From Blautia sp. BIOML-A1 (GTDB lineage Bacteria; Bacillota; Clostridia; Lachnospirales; Lachnospiraceae): 64,000 nucleotides of DNA. The stretch is taken from NCBI RefSeq assembly GCF_009883055.1, contig NZ_WWVR01000003.1:1-64000 (forward strand), in the 5' to 3' direction. The notes beneath the pieces are model-generated. The model saw only the letters and a list, made by a program, of their open reading frames with translations, had not been told where the DNA came from and did no database searches. Shown here one piece after another: positions 50,787 through 59,352 of the stretch. The position numbers and the translations under genes were made by a program. The number at the start of each line of letters is the position of its first letter. The stretch's first letter is position 1.

Positions 50787-51446
50787 TCAGTCAAAATCCA
50801 GCTTTTCATCATCTGTTTCCATGTACCGGTCATCAATATCCTGACTACGCTCCCGGCTTCTTGCCGAAGTTCCTCTGGATCTTGTCCCTCCAGAATTTGA
50901 TCTTCGTCTGTCATCCGATGCACCTGCCCTGGTATTGCTTCTGTACCTTCCAGCTTCACGTTCCCTGTCATAGTCACGGTCATCCACTTCTGCTTCTCTT
51001 CCACTTCTGGTGCTTCTGGAAGCTGAACGCTGGTTTTCTGCACGGTCAGAACGGTTTCGATTAGAAGATGCCCTCGTTTCTCTTTCCGGTTCTTCCCGCT
51101 CGTCATTTCCAGATTCTAAAGCTTTCTTACTTTCTGCAAAAGAAATTTCTTCAATCATAAGCCGCATGCCATAGACATTTTCACCAGCCCGATTCTTATA
51201 GTTGTCATTCTGCATACGGCCTTCTACCAGAATCTTGATCCCCTTAAACAGATATTTTTCCGCGAACTCTGCTTTTCTGCCAAAAGCCGTACAGCTGAAG
51301 AAATCTGCTTCCGGATCTCCTCTTCGTACAAATTTCCGGTCTACCGCCAATCGAAAGTTTGCAATGGCAAGTTCTCCATTCTCTGTCTGTGTGTAGCGTA
51401 AATCAGGCTCATTTACTACTCGTCCCATCATGATTGATTTGTTCAT
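50787..51446 (-). CDS. ssb: Single-stranded DNA-binding protein with Arg/Ser-rich tail
   Basis: A 219-residue SSB. Residues 1-107 are the OB fold (MMGRVVNEPDLRYTQTENG, FSCTAFGRKAEFAEKYLFKG, VEGRMQNDNYKN). The tail (108-219) is disordered and rich in Arg, Ser, Glu and Asp, with many RS and SR pairs, instead of the usual Gly/Gln/Pro linker. It ends DDEKLDFD, an acidic tip lacking the standard final Ile-Pro-Phe or Leu-Pro-Phe. It probably coats single-stranded element DNA. The variant tip may not bind host SSB partners in the normal way. Confidence 0.93.
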   Translation of the reverse strand: MNKSIMMGRVVNEPDLRYTQTENGELAIANFRLAVDRKFVRRGDPEADFFSCTAFGRKAEFAEKYLFKGIKILVEGRMQNDNYKNRAGENVYGMRLMIEEISFAESKKALESGNDEREEPERETRASSNRNRSDRAENQRSASRSTRSGREAEVDDRDYDREREAGRYRSNTRAGASDDRRRSNSGGTRSRGTSARSRERSQDIDDRYMETDDEKLDFD

Positions 51447-51482
51447 AATTGTCCTCCCATAACTTTATAAAGTTTTCCAGTT

Positions 51483-51791
51483 TCATTCCAGATGTTCCCG
51501 CATACATTTGACTAATGCTCCCATACCATTTTTTCGAATCTCGCGGGCAGCAGAGTCAGCCGTACATAAATTTTTCGCCATCTCCAGTGATTCTTCTCCC
51601 GGATGTGTTGCAAACAATACCGGTATCAGATAAAACAGAGATTTTTTGACCAGCATATCATATGCCATCTTAAAAGATTCAGGCGAAGTTTCTTTTCCAT
51701 CTGGATTACATACAATCTGCCATACTCCTGGATATTCGATAATCCATTCAAGAAGGTGCACAACCTCCTTTTCCATCTTTTTTCGTTTCAT
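51483..51791 (-). CDS. Hypothetical protein, first gene of the P3 operon
   Basis: A 102-residue basic, mainly helical soluble protein (LLEWIIEYPGVWQIVCNPDGKE...). AAGGAGGG precedes the ATG. It is the first gene after the P3 leader terminator. No family recognised. Confidence 0.65.
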   Translation of the reverse strand: MKRKKMEKEVVHLLEWIIEYPGVWQIVCNPDGKETSPESFKMAYDMLVKKSLFYLIPVLFATHPGEESLEMAKNLCTADSAAREIRKNGMGALVKCMREHLE

Positions 51792-51885
51792 AACGCCCTC
51801 CTTGTATTTTGAGTTTCCTTGTGTTTTTTATGATCCTCCTTTCCGTATTTGCTGATCTGTACTTGTTGTCTGCCATATTTTTGCA

Positions 51886-51927
51886 ACAAAAAAAGGCCAT
51901 TTAGAAATTTTCATTCTAAATGACCTT
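51886..51927 (-). terminator. Leader terminator (attenuator candidate) of the P3 operon
   Basis: A 14-bp stem (51893-51906 with 51914-51927, one G-U pair) and 7-base loop followed by TTTTTTTGTTG on the minus strand, about 95 bases before the first gene. Same design as the P2 leader terminator. A second hairpin, AGGAG/CTCCT (51943-51960), precedes it. Confidence 0.88.
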
Positions 51928-52038
51928 ATTTATTACAAAGGCAGGAGGCTTTTGGCTCCTTAATGTTTTACTCCCGGTCAGACCCGGAACCAGCGTTTCT
52001 TATCTGTGTCTACAGATACAAATACAAATCTCACAATC

Positions 52039-52067
52039 ATATTAACACAAGATATTGTTGGCGTCAA
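52039..52067 (-). promoter_or_regulatory. Promoter P3 with operator-like palindrome in the spacer
   Basis: Minus strand TTGACG (52062-52067), a 17-base spacer and TAATAT (52039-52044). The spacer holds ACAATATCTTGTGT, almost identical to that in P2. The leader of about 240 bases then contains CCGGGTCTGACCGGGAG, similar to the P2 leader. A second, weaker pair TTGACC/GATAAT lies upstream at 52266-52295. Confidence 0.8.
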
Positions 52068-52343
52068 TCGCACTTTTGCTATATTTTGTATCTTCCATAT
52101 CACATTTCTCCCCCGTATATTAGTGTTTTTATGCAGATAGGTTATTTGCAGTGTGCCATATTAATATTTTCTGTTATATAGAACGTATTTTTTTCTGTTT
52201 GGTTGCACTTTTTTTCTATTTTTATAATTTTTTTTGTTACCATGCTTCCATTATCACTATAACATATTATCTAAACATTCTTCTCTCTTGGTCAACTATT
52301 AATATCGTAATCTACTTCTGCAAATAAAGCTACATGCAAAAAA
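52068..52343. other. AT-rich gene-free segment upstream of P3
   Basis: Strongly A/T-rich with long T tracts on the plus strand. It holds a possible promoter (52266-52295, minus) and an 18-codon frame behind GGGGGAG (52042-52098, minus) that overlaps P3. No copy of the mutS-side att sequence was found. It is the most likely place for an element boundary if the surface operon is not cargo. Confidence 0.4.
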
Positions 52344-52391
52344 TGAAAAAAGGAGCTGCCATTCCATGTGTATTCATGAAAGGCAGCTCCT
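52344..52391 (-). terminator. Intrinsic terminator of the surface operon
   Basis: A perfect 10-bp stem AGGAGCTGCC/GGCAGCTCCT with a 21-base loop followed by TTTTTT on the minus strand, just past the stop of the 1295-residue protein. Confidence 0.9.
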
Positions 52392-52398
52392 GCTTAAA

Positions 52399-55300
52399 TC
52401 ATTTTTGTTTAACTACTACTTTTACTTTTTTGCGGATCTTTCCAGATTTCACTGTTATATAGGCTGTTCCCTTTTTCTTTCCGGTGATCACACCCTTGGA
52501 ATTTACCGTCACGATCTTCTTATTCGAAGAACTGTAGGTAACTTTCTCCTGGGAAGTGATCGGGCTGATGACCGGTTTCAGCGCAAGTTTTTTATTCCTT
52601 GCAACGGTCACTCTTGATTTCAGTCCGGTGATCTTTGTTGTTCTTACCGTTGTTTTCTGCACAGTAATGGAAATGACCTGTTTCTTGCCGCTGGCCAGTG
52701 TAATGGTCACTTTGGCTTTTCCGGCTTTCAAGCCTTTCATCGTTCCCTTTCTGTTTACAGAAACGATTTTCTTATTGCTGGAAGTCCAGCTTTTAACGGA
52801 ATCACCCTTTGCAAGTCTGGAAACCTTTATTTTGGAAGTAGACTGTTTTACTTTCAGCTTAATGCGGGTAGCCGTTACCTTGATCGTAGGTGTCAGTTTT
52901 TTGCCGACGGTCCTCTTTTCCTTGCGGCCCTTGTTGCTGGTACGCATCTGTACAGCCGGTGAAAATACCGTGGCTGCAGAGATCGTTTTCCATGGTCCGA
53001 ACACCTCCGGTACTTCTGTAGGTGTTGGTGTCGGAACGTTTTCTTTCCGCTGTATGGTAAGAAGATAGTCTGTTTTTCCGCTTCCGGCAGCTGTTACCGT
53101 GATCTTCACCTGTGCTTCGCCTGCATCTGTTTCCCAGTATACATTTACACGTTTCGTTTTTCCGTTTGCCACAACCGGCATGGATACTTTCTCAACACCT
53201 TTTACTTTCTGTACCGTTACCGTGGCATCCCCATCTGAAGGTTCCACATAAAGGCGGAGGAACTTTTCCTTATTTTCCTCTTTGTCTGCAAGATACGAAA
53301 CGGTATAGCTGGTTTTGGTGCTGTCAAATACCGGTGATAATGTAAGATATTTTGAAGTATCTGTAAAAGTATTGCTGGTACTTACCACCAGGTTTGCCAG
53401 GGAGGAATTTCCAAGCCCGCTGGTAAGGTGGAAGATATAATCCCTGCTCTTTCCGTTCAGTGTTGTTTTAACCGTAACATCTGCCTGTCCGGATCTTACA
53501 TCTGCCACATAAGTTCCATTGGAAGCTTTTCCGTTGACAGTCAGGGTACATCCGGCAGGTGCTTTAAATGTCAGGGTCACTTTTGTAGCATTTTCAGCAA
53601 CCCTTAAGGTATGCTCTTTTTCCGAACGCTGGAATGCTTTTTCCCAGCTGACCCGGCCAGTATCTGCTTCTGCTGATACACTGTCAAGGTAAGCTCCATT
53701 TGTTTCCAGTGCCATCAGATAACAGGAGTCATTCTTATAATAAAGTGTCCCATCCCTGTCTACGCAGATCGGACTGATGCAGTACTCCTGCTGTGCGAGT
53801 ACCGGACGGAAGAGTTCTTTCGGTTTTCCGGAAGTCTGGCCCGGCTCATCTGTCAGCATATAGATACCGCCAGGTTTTGCATTGTAGGTAAAATACAGAT
53901 AAACACGTCCATCCGCTTTGCCATCTCCATTAAAGTCCTGGTTTTCATAAGCGGTCGAAAGAAGCGGTGCTGCCTGCGGATATCCCGGGATAGAAACTTT
54001 ATATGCAAGGGAAAGACCGGAAGCAGATTCTGTCAGGACATCAAAATGGTGTCCCCCATCCGCATTGTACTGTCCGCCGTTTCCGCAGACACCTACATAG
54101 ATTCTTCCTTTATAGACGACCGGTGTGGATGTTGCCGCACCGCCCAGGTTATAGCTTGCCACTGCACCGAAAGTACCATCTGCATTCATGGCAACCCGGT
54201 AGAGATAGCCGCCTTTGGTCGTAAAATAAACATATCCGTTGTTATAAACAATGGTGGATCGGATATCGCCGATCATGTCCGTGCGCTTGTCGATCAGCTG
54301 TCCGGTGTGCGTATTAACTGAATACAGGATAGAAGTATAGGCATCACCGGCCCCGTCATCAGAACCAAACACCAGATAATTTTCGGACGCATAAGCACCT
54401 GTCCAGTAAAAACCGCCCTTATGGTTATATTTCCAGGTACAGTATTTTATCTCATCACCTTTTGACGGGTCTTCATCTGTAACAGAAAGGCAGAAGTAAG
54501 AACCAGGGGTTGTATCCGAAGTCCAGGTTCCGGTATAAATATATCCATCCTTATAGGTGATCGGGGAAAGTGTCTGGCCTCCCAGGCTCTCACTGATCCA
54601 GAGGGATTTTAAAGAAGTGGCACTCAGTGCCTGGATCTGTCCGCCGCCGATCTGTGCAAAAAGCATTCCTTCCGCATAAGCAAGCGGGATCATGGCATAC
54701 TGCATATTTCCGTGCATCTGTTCACTGGTCTGCACGATATCCCCGGTATTTTTATCTATTTTATAGATGAACTGTCCGGATGCCACGTAAAGATAGCCGC
54801 CCAGGATCAGTGGAGGGGTAAGTGCTGCATCCCATCCCTTTGCATCCAGATGCAGGGACCATTTCTGCACCGTTGTATCCTTGCTTGCCGGCGTGGAGGT
54901 ATTGGTGATCCCGTTGTTTGTTTCACTGTTCCGGTAACTGCTCCAGTCATTATCCGTGATCTCTGGCTGCGTTGCCGTCTGCTGTTCCAGTTTTACCTGG
55001 ATCTCTGTTTCCTCACCTACCGTAAACTTCTCTCTTCTGGAGATATATCCATGGCGTGACACATTCCAGGTATACTCATCCCCGTAATAAAGAGAATCAT
55101 ACACAGAAGCATCTTTGGAAGGTTCCACACGCTCCCCTTTAGAATCATATACACTGACCACTGCATCCGATGGATCTGTTACAAAAGCGATCGAGGACTT
55201 TGCTTTTTTATGTACGGTGATCGTATAGGTGCCTGTGGATGTATAAGTGATATCCTGATAAGCCGGATCCTGATAAGTCCCGTCTTCGTTCATCTGGAAA

Positions 55301-56286
55301 GTGATCCTGGTCTCAGAACCGTCAAGTGGGATCTCAATGGCATTGCTGCCGGATACTGCCTGTCCGTTTACGGTAAGACCATACCACTTGTCATTAAAGG
55401 CTTTTGCAGAAACTTTTACAGATTCTGTATTCTCACCCACTGTCACATCATAATCCCTGGTGATACCGGCACTGTCAAATTCTGAGATCAGGTTTTTGGC
55501 CATGTCCGTGTCCGAGGGAAGGTAACAGCCGATCATGGAAAGATCCAGCCTCCGGAGCACTACGATCTTGTAAGTCTGGCTGTCTGTGGCTGTACCGGCT
55601 GTTACTGTGTAAACAGCCCTTTTTCCATTATCTTTTGTAAAAACATTTGAAAAATTATAACGTTTTCCATCGGTATATCCGGTTGCAATGATCTCACTCT
55701 CAACCGTCTTTCCATCAAGATCGCAGGCAGATAACCGGATCGTTGATCCCTCCGGCGCATCGGCCCCCAGATCTGCCGTTACATAAAATCCGGTAGAATT
55801 ATAACTGGATCCGATCTCAACGGTATAGGTTTTCCCGCCATAAGTTTCATCCAAATCTTCCCTGCGGCTGATCTCCAGAGGATCCTTAACGCCATAGCCG
55901 GAATACACACTGAGATCCTTGAGATATTCTTTCGTACTGTTCTCCCCGGCAAATGGAGCATCCTCAAAGGTAAGTTCTGCAGAATCTTCATCGTCAGAGC
56001 CGTCCATGACCAGTTCCTCCTGATCCTCGCCGTTAAATTCCCCCTTTGAGAATTCCGCATCTTCTGGTTGCTCTGTTTCCGGTTCTTCGGTGATCTCCAC
56101 GTCACTGTCTCCCGGCTCTTCTGTGATCTCTGTCCCTTCCTGGACATCCGGCTGTGCTTCCGTCTCTGCTGCCCCGGAAGAAAAATCACTTTCCATGGAT
56201 ATGTCGGCTCCATAGACCGGAGCTGTCCCTGCCAGCATGCTCACCGACAGAAGGACTGCCAGCCATTTTCCTAGTCTTCCTTTCAT
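52399..56286 (-). CDS. Secreted 1295-residue surface protein: beta-sandwich, beta-propeller, Ig-like domains
   Basis: Starts with a signal peptide (cut near residue 26, PVYGA). After an acidic linker (about 28-110) come cadherin-like beta-sandwich segments (about 115-340), a Pro/Ser-type fold, then a PQQ/BamB-like beta-propeller (about 455-830, WSLHLDAKGWDAALTPPLILGGYLYVA and repeats), further beta-sandwich repeats (840-1060), and two bacterial Ig-like (Big_2) domains at the C-terminus (WTSSNKKIVSVNRKGTMKGLKAGKAKVTI and YSSSNKKIVTVNSKGVITG). No sortase motif; retention may be by wall binding or by the neighbouring membrane-anchored protein. Ligand unknown. Last gene of the surface operon. Confidence 0.85.
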   Translation of the reverse strand: MKGRLGKWLAVLLSVSMLAGTAPVYGADISMESDFSSGAAETEAQPDVQEGTEITEEPGDSDVEITEEPETEQPEDAEFSKGEFNGEDQEELVMDGSDDEDSAELTFEDAPFAGENSTKEYLKDLSVYSGYGVKDPLEISRREDLDETYGGKTYTVEIGSSYNSTGFYVTADLGADAPEGSTIRLSACDLDGKTVESEIIATGYTDGKRYNFSNVFTKDNGKRAVYTVTAGTATDSQTYKIVVLRRLDLSMIGCYLPSDTDMAKNLISEFDSAGITRDYDVTVGENTESVKVSAKAFNDKWYGLTVNGQAVSGSNAIEIPLDGSETRITFQMNEDGTYQDPAYQDITYTSTGTYTITVHKKAKSSIAFVTDPSDAVVSVYDSKGERVEPSKDASVYDSLYYGDEYTWNVSRHGYISRREKFTVGEETEIQVKLEQQTATQPEITDNDWSSYRNSETNNGITNTSTPASKDTTVQKWSLHLDAKGWDAALTPPLILGGYLYVASGQFIYKIDKNTGDIVQTSEQMHGNMQYAMIPLAYAEGMLFAQIGGGQIQALSATSLKSLWISESLGGQTLSPITYKDGYIYTGTWTSDTTPGSYFCLSVTDEDPSKGDEIKYCTWKYNHKGGFYWTGAYASENYLVFGSDDGAGDAYTSILYSVNTHTGQLIDKRTDMIGDIRSTIVYNNGYVYFTTKGGYLYRVAMNADGTFGAVASYNLGGAATSTPVVYKGRIYVGVCGNGGQYNADGGHHFDVLTESASGLSLAYKVSIPGYPQAAPLLSTAYENQDFNGDGKADGRVYLYFTYNAKPGGIYMLTDEPGQTSGKPKELFRPVLAQQEYCISPICVDRDGTLYYKNDSCYLMALETNGAYLDSVSAEADTGRVSWEKAFQRSEKEHTLRVAENATKVTLTFKAPAGCTLTVNGKASNGTYVADVRSGQADVTVKTTLNGKSRDYIFHLTSGLGNSSLANLVVSTSNTFTDTSKYLTLSPVFDSTKTSYTVSYLADKEENKEKFLRLYVEPSDGDATVTVQKVKGVEKVSMPVVANGKTKRVNVYWETDAGEAQVKITVTAAGSGKTDYLLTIQRKENVPTPTPTEVPEVFGPWKTISAATVFSPAVQMRTSNKGRKEKRTVGKKLTPTIKVTATRIKLKVKQSTSKIKVSRLAKGDSVKSWTSSNKKIVSVNRKGTMKGLKAGKAKVTITLASGKKQVISITVQKTTVRTTKITGLKSRVTVARNKKLALKPVISPITSQEKVTYSSSNKKIVTVNSKGVITGKKKGTAYITVKSGKIRKKVKVVVKQK

Positions 56287-56307
56287 CTGATGTTTACCTC
56301 CCTTTTT

Positions 56308-57969
56308 TTACTGCTGAAGCAGTGGATTCCTGCTTTTTATTTTTCTGAAACTGCGTCTCGCTCCTGTCCACAGGAGCAGGTACAAAACTCCTGCCAGTGC
56401 AAATAAGGATAGAATCCTGGTAAAGAGTTTCATGTGCGTCCAGGTGTCTGTTACTTTACTTCCTACCAGTTCCGGGATACTCTTTCCTTCGTTTTTGGAG
56501 GAAGCGGACACAATCCCGGATGTGGTCTCCCTGTCTTTGCTTTCAGTCAGTTCTTCTGTGGATGACTCTTCTGTTTTCTCTTTTGTTTTGTCTTTTACGG
56601 CATCCGCTTTTTTGCTGTTTTTCTTTTCACCTGATGTACCGGAACCGGAGCCTTTTTTCTTCGTACCGGCATAAGCCGTCAGTTTCTTTTCCTTGTTTTC
56701 GTCTGTGCTATCCAATCCGTTCTTTCCGGATGCCGTACCTTTTCCGCCAACCGTTTTCAGATTTGTAAGGGATCCTTCCCCATTATTGCCTTTGCCCGGG
56801 ACTCCGGCTTCACTTTTATTTCCACCATATCCGGGTCTCTGGGCGATCGAACCGGAATTTCCATTGCCCCCATTTCCCGCTGTCCCGTTATTCTTCTTTC
56901 TGACATCAGGGATCCGGATCACCAGCGGACTGCTAACATTGCCCGCAAGGTCTTTCACCACGACCACCACATCTTTTTCACCTTCTGACAGGCCTGTAAT
57001 GGTCAGGGTATCGCTTCCTTTCAGTACTTCTCTTCCCTCTTTTGAGGTATCCGGGATCTGTACTTTCGCGCCGGCCTCTATGACACGGTAATAGCATTGT
57101 CCCCTTTCACTGGTCTTATATACTACTGAGGCCTGGTCCACGGATATCCTGCTCGCACTGATCTTTTTCAGTTCCGGCGGTGTCTGGTCCGTGATCCCAA
57201 GTGTCAGGTAATAATCCCTCCGGGTGCCGTCCTGTGCGGTTACCTGCACCCGGACCATAGCTTCCTTTTCCTGGTCTCCGAAATGGATCTTCCAGTAAAC
57301 ATGCCCCTTTCCATCGTTGCTTTCTTTGATGGTCTCATCTTTTTCCACGGTAGAATGCTTCACTCCGCTCAGCGCATAGATCTTGAACGTGGCATGTTCT
57401 TCTTCCGCTGTCAGCCAGATGTTCAGGCTCTGGCGTTCCCCGTCATAAACCGCCTTGTATCTGTCACGGTCCTTGTTTAATGCGGGATCTAGTTTTAAGA
57501 TTCCTTTTCCCCAGGTATCGGAGCTGGATATATATAATTCTTTCAGATCCGCATTGCTGCTTTTAACTTCCGGAGTGATGGTCGGTTCCGGTGTAATAGA
57601 AGGCTCCGGCGTAACGGAAGGCTCTGGAGCTGCCGTCGGTTCCGGCGCAGCGGTCGGTTCCGGAGTGGCAGTTGGCTCTGGTGCAGCAGTCGGTTCCGGC
57701 ACAGCGGTTGGTTCCGGTATCTGGGTCGGCTCCGGTTCTGCAGTCGGCTCCGGTTCTGCAGTCGGCTCCGGAACGGCGGTAGGTTCTGCGGGTACCGATG
57801 GTTCTGCCAGCGTTTCCCCTTCCGAACTCTCTGTGCTGTCTGCTGCATAAACTTCCCTGACAAAGATCGCATCTGTTTCTGGTGCAGCCCCTCCTGCCAG
57901 AAGTCCTGCAGAAAGGGTTCCGATAATAAATTTGTTAATGATCGGTCTCTTTAAATTGTTTTTTTTCAT
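56308..57969 (-). CDS. Membrane-anchored surface protein with PEPT repeats
   Basis: A 553-residue exported protein: signal peptide (about 1-45), a stalk of about twelve six-residue Pro-Glu-Pro-Thr/Ser units (about 60-135), a cadherin-like beta-sandwich (140-250), an Ig/FN3-like domain with DQTPPELKKI (about 255-350), a Gly/Asn/Lys/Ser-rich disordered region, and one C-terminal membrane helix (about 515-540) with a basic tail. No LPxTG motif. The ATG at 57969 overlaps the upstream stop by one base (TAATG), with GGGGGG upstream. The stalk and tail anchor suggest a wall-spanning receptor or scaffold. Confidence 0.82.
   Translation of the reverse strand: MKKNNLKRPIINKFIIGTLSAGLLAGGAAPETDAIFVREVYAADSTESSEGETLAEPSVPAEPTAVPEPTAEPEPTAEPEPTQIPEPTAVPEPTAAPEPTATPEPTAAPEPTAAPEPSVTPEPSITPEPTITPEVKSSNADLKELYISSSDTWGKGILKLDPALNKDRDRYKAVYDGERQSLNIWLTAEEEHATFKIYALSGVKHSTVEKDETIKESNDGKGHVYWKIHFGDQEKEAMVRVQVTAQDGTRRDYYLTLGITDQTPPELKKISASRISVDQASVVYKTSERGQCYYRVIEAGAKVQIPDTSKEGREVLKGSDTLTITGLSEGEKDVVVVVKDLAGNVSSPLVIRIPDVRKKNNGTAGNGGNGNSGSIAQRPGYGGNKSEAGVPGKGNNGEGSLTNLKTVGGKGTASGKNGLDSTDENKEKKLTAYAGTKKKGSGSGTSGEKKNSKKADAVKDKTKEKTEESSTEELTESKDRETTSGIVSASSKNEGKSIPELVGSKVTDTWTHMKLFTRILSLFALAGVLYLLLWTGARRSFRKIKSRNPLLQQ
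57577..57800. repeat. Tandem 18-bp coding repeats (Pro-Glu-Pro stalk)
   Basis: About twelve degenerate 18-base units (GGTTCCGG-type on the plus strand) inside the gene at 56308, each encoding a Pro-Glu-Pro-Thr-x-x unit. Adjacent copies near 57730-57775 are nearly identical, so the copy number may change by slippage. Confidence 0.85.
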
Positions 57970-59339
57970 TACCAGTCCCCCCATACTTCGCCATTATCCC
58001 CGACACCCAGATCTGCTCCGGAATACAGGGTAAAGCGAAGCCTTACTTCGTCACCGTCTGCCGGGAAATAGCCCGACATTCCAATGTTCATATATTCACC
58101 GTTTACAAAATACATCCAGCCGGAATTCATGGTAAAATCAAATTCTCCCAGCCAGTTGGCATCATGCCCGGACAGCTGGCAGTTTACTTCTGTCAGATGT
58201 GCCATCAGGTCATCCGGGATCGAAGCTCCGGAAGTGATGCCGCCGCGTCCGATAGCTTTCAGGTAAAAACCTCCTGTTGCACTTCCATCATTCCTCCAGT
58301 CAAACCCGCTGTTCTGCAGAAGCCTTAAGACCACGGAGGAAAGCTGTTCGCCCTGATAAAAGTCGATGGATGTCGCCGGCAGGATTGTCCCAAGTCCGAC
58401 AGTCCCCGCCTCAATGCTGACCGTGATGGAGCCGGCAGGTTCTTCCTGGCTCTCATCCCCTTTATAGATGGTAAACGTTGGAAGCGTGGTACTCCATCCC
58501 TCATCATCCGTTGCCTTGATATCCACAGTGTTGCTGCCCTCATTCAGATCCAGACGGTAAGCCAGGATTCCCGGCGAAGGCTCCCCTTTTGAAGAAAGTC
58601 TTTCACCGTTTCCATTTACTTCCAGTGCCGTAGAGGATAAGCTGTTCCCGTACCAGTCTACCGCCTGTACATAAAATGTACGGTACGCGGCATTTACCGT
58701 TTCCCCGTCAGTCAGGTCTGTGGCGATCGTTGGATAATGGTCTTCCTCCGGTTCCTGTGTCGGTTCCGGCTCCGGAGATGGCGTCGGCGTTGCACTGAGC
58801 GGTACCTGCGCCCCATCCTGGTTCCGGTTATCGTCCTGGTCCGGTGTTTCTTTCCGGCTGTCATCATCCTGGTCACCATTTTTGTCATAATGGATGGTAT
58901 TGTCTTTGGAGCTGTCATTATCCTCTCCTGTGGAGCCGTCTTCCGGATCGGTATCCCCTTTTTGGGTATCTTCCTTCTGGCTGTCCGGTTCCGGTGTCTG
59001 GGAAGCTTCCGGCTCTGATGTCGGCTCCGGGGTGACAGTCGCCTGTGCCTCTTCCTTTTTCTTTTCCGGTTCTTCCTCCGGTTCATCTTCCAGGATCTGT
59101 GCCTGTTCTTCAAAGGAAGATTCTTCACCCGTGGAAGCATCTTCCTGGCTTCCGGCATAAGCATATCCCTTTCCAAGATAGCCCTTTAAGGAGCTTTCAC
59201 TGTTCACCCCCTGTACCGGATTTTCACTTTTCTCCGGTTCATAGTTTTTCATTCCCAGAAATAATACTCCAGCAAAAAGCAGGAGACAGACAATAGCTGT
59301 CAGAAAGGAAAGCCGGTTATTCTTTTTTCTCTTTTTCAT
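57969..59339 (-). CDS. DUF4430 (transcobalamin C-terminal-like) surface protein
   Basis: A 456-residue protein with an N-terminal membrane anchor (about residues 10-30), a long Glu/Asp/Pro/Ser/Thr/Gln-rich disordered stalk (about 40-225), a beta-sandwich domain (225-320), and a C-terminal DUF4430 domain. The core of the latter is FTMNSGWMYFVNGEYMNIGMSGYFPADGDEVRLRFTLYSG. DUF4430 is the domain shared with the beta domain of intrinsic factor and transcobalamin. Bacterial members are not proven to bind corrinoids. The second of two close Met codons (59339) is preferred for spacing to AAGGAGG. Overlaps the next gene by one base. Confidence 0.85.
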   Translation of the reverse strand: MKKRKKNNRLSFLTAIVCLLLFAGVLFLGMKNYEPEKSENPVQGVNSESSLKGYLGKGYAYAGSQEDASTGEESSFEEQAQILEDEPEEEPEKKKEEAQATVTPEPTSEPEASQTPEPDSQKEDTQKGDTDPEDGSTGEDNDSSKDNTIHYDKNGDQDDDSRKETPDQDDNRNQDGAQVPLSATPTPSPEPEPTQEPEEDHYPTIATDLTDGETVNAAYRTFYVQAVDWYGNSLSSTALEVNGNGERLSSKGEPSPGILAYRLDLNEGSNTVDIKATDDEGWSTTLPTFTIYKGDESQEEPAGSITVSIEAGTVGLGTILPATSIDFYQGEQLSSVVLRLLQNSGFDWRNDGSATGGFYLKAIGRGGITSGASIPDDLMAHLTEVNCQLSGHDANWLGEFDFTMNSGWMYFVNGEYMNIGMSGYFPADGDEVRLRFTLYSGADLGVGDNGEVWGDW

Positions 59340-59352
59340 GGTCATTTCCTCC

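Larger units (their letters stand above)
23033..52398. mobile_element. Integrative element inserted at mutS (minimum visible extent)
   Basis: Bounded on the left by a tyrosine integrase and a small excisionase-type gene next to an altered mutS start. The content is typical of conjugative/integrative elements: PcfJ- and PcfK-like proteins, DUF7666, SSB, RecD2-like helicase, and many small uncharacterised genes in long same-strand operons with attenuator-like leaders. No relaxase, coupling protein or VirB4-type ATPase is present, so the transfer module, if any, is beyond 64000. The right end is not located: it could lie in the AT-rich gap at 52.1-52.4 kb, or the surface operon to 64 kb could also be cargo. 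Confidence 0.75.

Noticed and set aside
52042..52098. 18-codon frame behind GGGGGAG overlapping promoter P3
   Set aside because: The ribosome site is fair, but the frame overlaps the -35 and -10 boxes and has no counterpart at P2.
52068..52398. Right-hand attachment site (attR)
   Set aside because: No sequence matching the mutS-side inverted repeat or the MutS LSPMM codons was found; a short TAATATTTTCTG resemblance is too weak.
57455..57850. Plus-strand frame of Gly-Ser-Gly-Ala-Val repeats
   Set aside because: It is the complement of the PEPT stalk repeats of the minus-strand gene; it has no ribosome site and no domain.
56308..57969. Sortase-anchored protein
   Set aside because: No LPxTG-type motif precedes the C-terminal membrane helix; the end is a plain membrane anchor with basic tail.
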